DNA of 5,120 nucleotides from Acidobacteriota bacterium (GTDB taxonomy: Bacteria > Acidobacteriota > Terriglobia > Terriglobales > Acidobacteriaceae). Made by a program: the position numbers and the translations under genes. Numbering within the stretch: position 1 is the first letter of the stretch; each line of letters starts with the position of its first letter. The stretch covers positions 1-5,120 of the forward strand of contig JAJZDO010000893.1 of assembly GCA_021805955.1 (NCBI GenBank), in the 5' to 3' direction. The notes beneath the pieces were generated by a model. It searched no databases and was not told the origin of the DNA. It saw only the letters and a list, made by a program, of their open reading frames with translations. This document shows positions 1-5,120 of this stretch, piece after piece.

Positions 1-81
1 GAAGAAGGCCTGACCAAAGCGGCACAATTTCTACGTGAACTTGTCATTGAGCAACAGCCCACGGCTCCCTGGTGGGTCTGA
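1..81 (+). CDS. C-terminal end of an upstream gene (partial), possibly sugar isomerase/epimerase
   Basis: Frame 1 is open from the window edge to a TGA at 79-81 and gives 26 residues, beginning EEGLTKAAQFLREL and ending APWWV. The stretch reads like an amphipathic terminal helix followed by a short hydrophobic tail. Last helices of this kind are seen in xylose-isomerase-like TIM-barrel sugar phosphate isomerases/epimerases, which often sit next to Gfo/Idh/MocA oxidoreductases in carbohydrate loci. The family assignment is inference from a very short tail plus context. The gene is in the same direction as the oxidoreductase that follows, with a 62-bp gap, so the two could be co-transcribed. 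Most of the gene lies outside the window. Confidence 0.5.
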   Translation, partial: EEGLTKAAQFLRELVIEQQPTAPWWV

Positions 82-132
82 TCGGTTTCACACATTTTGC
101 AGCAGCCGGCGATTGCGAACCAGTCATCGCAT

Positions 133-138
133 AAGGAG
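133..138 (+). promoter_or_regulatory. Ribosome binding site AAGGAG setting a TTG start
   Basis: AAGGAG lies 5 nt before the TTG at 144-146. It is the best Shine-Dalgarno match in the upstream gap and fixes the oxidoreductase start at a TTG codon. The resulting protein begins MKRIRTAIFGTGFMG, which puts the Rossmann glycine motif at the usual distance from the N-terminus. Confidence 0.8.
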
Positions 139-143
139 CGGAG

Positions 144-1301
144 TTGAAGCGAATTCGAACAGCAATTTTCGGAACGGGATTCATGGGACGCGTGCATCTG
201 GAAGCGCTTCGCCGCGTCGAGGGTGTGGACGTCGTCGCCGTTGTAGGGCGAGAGCTTGCCTCGGCGCAACGCCTTGGCACGGGCTACGGCATCGAGAAAT
301 TCGAGTCGGATTATCGTAAGGTATTAAGCGATCCAAGCATTGATGCAGTTCACGTCTGCACTCCCAACGCTCTCCACTTCTCTATGACGAAGGATGCGTT
401 GCTGGCAGGCAAACATATTCTCTGCGAAAAGCCTCTCTCCACTTCGATAAAAACAGCGGAAGAACTGGTCAACCTCGCCCGCGATCGGAACCTGCGGAAT
501 TGCGTTTGCCACAATCTGCGCTACTACCCCATGGTGCAGCAAATGCGCCGCATGCGCGAAGATGGCGATCTGGGCAGGATTCTTATAATCCAGGGCAACT
601 ACCTGCAGGATTGGTTGCTGGATGAGTCGGCCTGGAACTGGCGAATCGATTCCGACGCAGGTGGACAGTTGCGCACCATGGGAGATATCGGCACGCACTG
701 GTTCGACATGGCCGAGCATGTTACAGGTCTGCGGGTTCGCTCCCTATGCGCCGACCTGGAAACTTTCTATCCGACTCGCCAGCGGCCCGCGAAAAACGTT
801 CAGGCTTCCATTACGCAATTGGCTGCGGCGACTGCGGGAAGTGCCGAACAGGTCGCTGTCAATACAGAAGATTTTGGCGCTGTCGTCTTCAAAATGGACG
901 AAGGCGCGCGTGGCACAATGACGGCGTGTCAGATGGCCGCTGGCCGCAAAAATCAATTGCGAATGGAGATTTTCGGGACCAAGGCGTCGGTCAGCTGGAA
1001 CCAGGAGCGTCCGGACGAATTATGGGTTGGGCATCGCGACAGTGCGAACAACATCTACGTTAAGGATCCAGGACTGATGAAGGAGATGGCTCGCAGCTAT
1101 GCAGACCTGCCCTGCGGACACAGTGAAGGCTACGACGATACGTTCAAGCAGGTCTTTCGCCGTTTTTATTCATCGATCCTGCAGCCGGATTCCCCGGTTG
1201 AGTATCCCCAACTGGTGGACGGTTTGCGTCACATGCTTCTGATGGATGCTCAGTTGAAAAGTCATCGTACCAGGCAGTGGGTCGACGTCGAGAACATCTA
1301 G
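144..1301 (+). CDS. Gfo/Idh/MocA family NAD(P)-dependent oxidoreductase
   Basis: A 385-aa cytoplasmic enzyme predicted to oxidise or reduce a sugar or polyol-type substrate with NAD(P). The N-terminal Rossmann domain shows the GxGxxG motif at residues 10-15 (GTGFMG), the CTPNALH strand-loop at 72-78, and the family's EKP motif at 95-97, whose lysine is a known catalytic/cofactor-contact residue. The C-terminal alpha/beta domain has GDIGTHWFD at 180-188, with D181 and H185 in the expected D-x-x-x-H catalytic arrangement. YLQDWLL at 153-159, WNWR at 164-167 and GHSEGYDDTFKQ at 325-336 resemble the sugar-dehydrogenase subgroup of the family. Length is normal (about 340-390 aa). The TTG start is chosen because of the AAGGAG at 133-138. 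The exact substrate cannot be read from the sequence. The stop codon TAG (1299-1301) is shared with the insertion sequence: TA is host target sequence and G is the first base of the element. The frame appears intact, so the gene is probably functional. Confidence 0.93.
   Translation: MKRIRTAIFGTGFMGRVHLEALRRVEGVDVVAVVGRELASAQRLGTGYGIEKFESDYRKVLSDPSIDAVHVCTPNALHFSMTKDALLAGKHILCEKPLSTSIKTAEELVNLARDRNLRNCVCHNLRYYPMVQQMRRMREDGDLGRILIIQGNYLQDWLLDESAWNWRIDSDAGGQLRTMGDIGTHWFDMAEHVTGLRVRSLCADLETFYPTRQRPAKNVQASITQLAAATAGSAEQVAVNTEDFGAVVFKMDEGARGTMTACQMAAGRKNQLRMEIFGTKASVSWNQERPDELWVGHRDSANNIYVKDPGLMKEMARSYADLPCGHSEGYDDTFKQVFRRFYSSILQPDSPVEYPQLVDGLRHMLLMDAQLKSHRTRQWVDVENI
1299..1300. other. TA target-site duplication, left copy
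   Basis: This TA is the first two bases of the oxidoreductase's TAG stop codon and abuts the left inverted repeat. Its partner is at 2316-2317. TA duplication is known for the IS630/Tc1/mariner superfamily. A two-base duplication is weak alone, but both copies lie exactly at the inverted-repeat tips. Confidence 0.75.
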
Positions 1302-1309
1302 AGCAATTT
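1301..1309 (+). repeat. Left terminal inverted repeat of the IS630 element
   Basis: GAGCAATTT immediately follows the TA at 1299-1300. It matches the reverse complement of the right end, GAGCATTT, with one extra A in the left copy. Beyond this the ends match only in scattered positions, so the recognisable repeat is short. Confidence 0.72.
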
Positions 1310-1694
1310 ATCTTATGGTGTAGAGTAGCGGAAGGCGATGATCCGCGACATGAGCTCAGATGGCGCGAGCGTATTCGGACGATCTGCGAAGGAAGTTGTT
1401 GGAGGCGCACGACCAGGGGCAGGCAAGCCTGTCGGAGCTGGCCGCGCGCTATGGCGTGAGCCGTGGCTGGGCGTGGAAGATCTCGGCGGCCCGCAAGCGC
1501 AGCGGGCAAGTGGAGCGGCAGCCGTACCGGCCCGGACCGCGCAGTCGGCTCAACTCGGAAGTGTTGGCCTGCAACTGACCGACCATCCCGCTTGGACGCT
1601 CGGCCAGTTGCAGGCTGGGCTGAAAAAGCAGACGGGGGTTGGCTTCAGCACACCCTATGTATGGCTGCGGTTGAAGGGGATGAATTTCCGGCTG

Positions 1695-1702
1695 AAAAAA
1701 AG
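1695..1702 (+). promoter_or_regulatory. Possible -1 frameshift site (A7 run followed by G) in the transposase
   Basis: Seven A residues at 1695-1701 are followed by G. Upstream reading is CTG AAA AAA AGT. A -1 slip on the run gives CTG AAA AAA AAG TCA CTC, reading LKKKSLHAQ, which continues the transposase in frame. Some IS630-family members are known to use programmed frameshifting or slippage between two ORFs, and A-rich heptamers are the usual site. Loss of one A from an eight-A run explains the same sequence. With two other non-slippery shifts in the gene, the programmed reading is uncertain. Confidence 0.35.
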
Positions 1703-2307
1703 TCACTCCACGCCCAAGAGCGCGACAGCGAAGCCAACCGAAAGCGGCGCATCGAGTTCCTTGAGAAAATCCGTGAGACCTCGCCAGAATGTCTGATTTA
1801 CCTGGACGAAAGTGGTGTCACCACGCAGATGACCCGGCTGTATGCGCGCAGCCGGGACGGAGCGCGCATTCATGAAGCGGCTCCGCAAGGCCACTGGAAA
1901 ATGCTGACCATTCTGGCGCGATGAGCATCTGCGGCATGATCGCCACCATGACCATCGAGGAGCCCACCGATGGCGATATTTTTCTGGCCTATCTGGACCA
2001 TGTTTTGTGTCCCAAACTGCGGCCCGGCCATGTGGTCGTGATGGACAATCTCAACGCCCACAAGGTCGATGGCGTGCGCGAAAGAATCGAGGCCGCCGGA
2101 GCGGAACTGCTGTACCTACCGCCCTATTCGCCCGATCTGAACCCCATCGAAAAGGCCTGGTCCAAGCTCAAACTACTGCTGCGCTCGGCCCAGGCACGCA
2201 CTCGAGAAGCGCTGCAGCAAGCCATTTCCGAGTTGCTGCCGCAGCTCTCTCCAGGGAACGCCGAGGCATGGCTCAGAACCCGCTTCGGCACTCTACAACA
2301 ACTGTGC

Positions 2308-2315
2308 AAATGCTC
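2308..2315 (-). repeat. Right terminal inverted repeat of the IS630 element
   Basis: AAATGCTC is directly followed by the TA at 2316-2317. Read on the minus strand it is GAGCATTT, the partner of the left end. The transposase's last reading frame runs straight through this repeat. Confidence 0.72.
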
Positions 2316-2317
2316 TA
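2316..2317. other. TA target-site duplication, right copy
   Basis: This TA abuts the right inverted repeat and is followed by GCTGGAGG. Joined to the left flank, it gives a TAG stop in the same frame as the present one, so the ancestral oxidoreductase ended at the same codon. Confidence 0.75.
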
Positions 2318-2338
2318 GCTGGAGGGGTTGGGGTGAGC

Positions 2339-4048
<1,710 letters not shown>

Positions 4049-4121
4049 GAGTTCATTCAGCCGATATCAAATAGCCTGGGGGATTGATAGAGGATCACAC
4101 CAGGAAGTAAATGGGCAGACG
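4049..4121 (-). other. 73-bp spacer between the TPR and CRTAC1 genes
   Basis: The spacer separates two same-direction genes. I see no hairpin plus U-run terminator and no good -35/-10 pair, so read-through transcription from the TPR gene is the simplest reading. There is no clear Shine-Dalgarno directly before the CRTAC1 ATG, so translation of that gene may rely on weak or non-canonical initiation. Confidence 0.4.
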
Positions 4122-5090
4122 TTATTGTGGTCCCTCTCCTGCAGACGCGCCCGGATGAGCCCCAGAACTAAGGCTTCTGTGAATAGCAAATTCTTTTTCC
4201 GCTTCCTCTTTCTGCCCAGTCCTAACCAGGGCAGTACCGAGGGCGTTGTGAATGTCCGGATTTGCAGGCGTTAGACGCTCTGCGATGCGCAAAGGGGGGA
4301 TTGCCTCCTGGTATTTCTTGTCGCCGATCAGAGAAACTCCCCATCCCAGGTACGCTTCCGCAAAACTAGGATTGAGTTTTGCTGCCTTAGAAAAGCGAGA
4401 AATCGCTTCGTCCCAGTTGCCATCCTCCCGGGCAAGTTCTCCTAAAATGAACTGCGCGTCACTGTTGCTGGGGTCGATCTGAAGTTCTTTCAGGAATTCC
4501 TGCTTGGCGCGTTCTTTCACGTCCGGTCCGGCGTTAGGTTCGGATAGCAGCAGTCTACCCAGCAGAAAATGAATACCGCGCGCACTTGGGTCTTTATGAA
4601 GAATCCATTCATATTCAAGCTCTGCGGGTTGCCACTTGCCCTGTTCTTCCAGTGCCTCAGCATTCAACTTGTGAGCAGCAATGGATTGCGGCGCAGTTCT
4701 AGCCAGGTCCTGGGCGGTGCGCGCCGACAAGTCAGAGTAGGCATGGACAATTACATACAGTACATCAGGATCCTGACTAAACTGCCGGCTGAGGGAGCTG
4801 ATGAAATTGAGGGTGGCGTTTCGATCGTCCACGGCAAGGGAGCAACGAACTCCAAGCACACCAGCCTTTTTTCGAGTTTCTGCAGGGAATTGAGCCACCA
4901 TCGCATTCTTGAGGGCAGAAATACTCTCCCGGCAATGACCTTGTTCCGCCAAAGCGATTGCTTGTTGCGGCGAAATCTTCACCCCGGTTGAAACTGATTT
5001 CGACTGCTGAGCGTTCGCTCCGGATCCAGAGAAGAATAAGGCAACCGACATAGCAGAAAAGATGCAGATCGTTTTTAAATAGCTACACAT
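4122..5090 (-). CDS. Secreted tetratricopeptide-repeat (TPR) protein
   Basis: With the ATG at 5088-5090 the protein is 322 aa. It begins with a Sec-type signal peptide: a short positive start (MCSYLKT), a hydrophobic core (ICIFSAMSVALFFSG) and an ANA cleavage site at about residue 27, followed by QQSKS. The mature part is mostly helical. Typical TPR units lie at about 138-171, 172-208, 209-242 (GELAREDGNWDEAISRF), 243-276 (GWGVSLIGDKKYQEAI) and 277-306 (NALGTALVRTGQKEEA), with less regular helical repeats before them. TPR arrays are protein-binding scaffolds; no enzymatic domain is visible. A TTG at 5109-5111 with AGGGA before it would add seven residues (MESRLDE), but these would place acidic residues in the signal n-region, so the ATG is preferred. 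The frame stays open to the window edge, so a longer form cannot be excluded. A partnership with the downstream CRTAC1 protein is inferred from gene order and shared export. Confidence 0.88.
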   Translation of the reverse strand: MCSYLKTICIFSAMSVALFFSGSGANAQQSKSVSTGVKISPQQAIALAEQGHCRESISALKNAMVAQFPAETRKKAGVLGVRCSLAVDDRNATLNFISSLSRQFSQDPDVLYVIVHAYSDLSARTAQDLARTAPQSIAAHKLNAEALEEQGKWQPAELEYEWILHKDPSARGIHFLLGRLLLSEPNAGPDVKERAKQEFLKELQIDPSNSDAQFILGELAREDGNWDEAISRFSKAAKLNPSFAEAYLGWGVSLIGDKKYQEAIPPLRIAERLTPANPDIHNALGTALVRTGQKEEAEKEFAIHRSLSSGAHPGASAGEGPQ

Positions 5091-5120
5091 TTCATCCAAT
5101 CTGCTTTCCAAATATTCCCT

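Larger units (their letters stand above)
1301..2315 (+). mobile_element. IS630-family insertion sequence, complete ends, 1015 bp
   Basis: The element runs from GAGCAATTT at the left end to AAATGCTC at the right end, which are imperfect inverted repeats of each other. TA dinucleotides flank it directly at 1299-1300 and 2316-2317. Duplication of a TA target is the hallmark of the IS630/Tc1/mariner superfamily. The element contains one transposase reading left to right, with about 59 bp of non-coding sequence before it. Removing the element and one TA restores an uninterrupted junction, ATCTAGCTGG, at the end of the oxidoreductase gene. By eye the element looks richer in G+C than its flanks, which fits horizontal acquisition, but this was not computed. 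Confidence 0.87.
1360..2315 (+). pseudogene. IS630-family DDE transposase, broken by three frame changes
   Basis: The reconstructed protein is about 316 aa. It starts at ATG 1360 with an N-terminal helix-turn-helix region (ELAARYGVSRGWAWKI) and a basic linker (RQPYRPGPRSR). A stretch near HPAWTLGQLQAGLKKQTGV follows. The DDE catalytic core has LDESG (D codon 1805-1807), VVVMDNLNAH (D codon 2044-2046) and YSPDLNPIEKAW (E codon 2149-2151). There are 34 residues between the second D and the E, typical of IS630. Reading must change frame near 1571, within 1695-1701, and near 1915-1916. Each change is a -1 shift, equivalent to one missing base. The change in the seven-A run could be programmed slippage or transcriptional slippage; the other two have no slippery sequence. 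The last frame has no stop inside the element and runs on to 2373. All key residues survive, so inactivation looks recent, or sequencing errors are involved. Confidence 0.85.

Noticed and set aside
324..719. Minus-strand 131-codon open frame opposite the oxidoreductase
   Set aside because: It is antisense to the conserved Rossmann and catalytic region, with no domain of its own.
1301..2338. Possible novel regulatory or defence module between the oxidoreductase and CRTAC1 genes
   Set aside because: The region is explained by an IS630 element with a helix-turn-helix, the DDE triad, inverted repeats and TA duplications. No cargo gene is present.
4569..4991. Plus-strand 140-codon open frame opposite the TPR gene
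   Set aside because: It lies wholly antisense to the TPR gene, whose signal peptide and repeats are clear. Its translation shows no recognisable domain or good ribosome binding site.
5091..5111. TTG start at 5109-5111 for the TPR protein
   Set aside because: AGGGA sits nearby, but the extra residues MESRLDE would put acidic residues ahead of the signal peptide. The ATG at 5088-5090 gives a normal n-region.

Overview
The window looks like bacterial chromosomal DNA, most likely from an Acidobacteriota (Terriglobia-type) genome. This lineage guess is inference. It rests on a secreted TPR protein directly followed by a CRTAC1/ASPIC-UnbV FG-GAP protein, an arrangement that is frequent in that phylum, and on an NAD(P)-dependent sugar oxidoreductase of the Gfo/Idh/MocA class, which is also abundant there. 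No rRNA, tRNA or other phylogenetic marker is present.

Layout: (1) Positions 1-81 hold the last 26 codons of an upstream plus-strand gene, possibly a TIM-barrel sugar isomerase/epimerase. (2) After a 62-bp gap, 144-1301 (+) is a complete 385-aa Gfo/Idh/MocA oxidoreductase with a TTG start set by a clear AAGGAG ribosome binding site. (3) Positions 1301-2315 are a complete IS630-family (Tc1/mariner-like) insertion sequence of 1015 bp, bounded by short GAGCA(A)TTT inverted repeats and the TA target duplication of this family. Its transposase carries all three D, D, E catalytic residues but is split over three reading-frame changes. (4) Positions 2339-4048 (-) encode a 569-aa exported CRTAC1-type protein with seven DxDxDG-type calcium-binding repeats and a C-terminal ASPIC/UnbV domain. 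(5) Positions 4122-5090 (-) encode an exported TPR protein, 73 bp upstream of the CRTAC1 gene and in the same direction.

How the parts relate: the oxidoreductase and the partial gene before it probably form a carbohydrate-metabolism transcription unit reading right. The TPR and CRTAC1 genes probably form a second unit reading left, both products carrying export signals. The two units converge. Before the insertion sequence arrived, their stop codons were separated by only about 20 bp. The element landed in the TA of the oxidoreductase's own TAG stop codon, and the first base of the element (G) restores that stop, so the oxidoreductase is unchanged. This exact, harmless insertion is the most striking observation. 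I found no CRISPR array, RNA gene or evident novel defence system. Apart from the insertion sequence there is no gene-free stretch over 300 bp.
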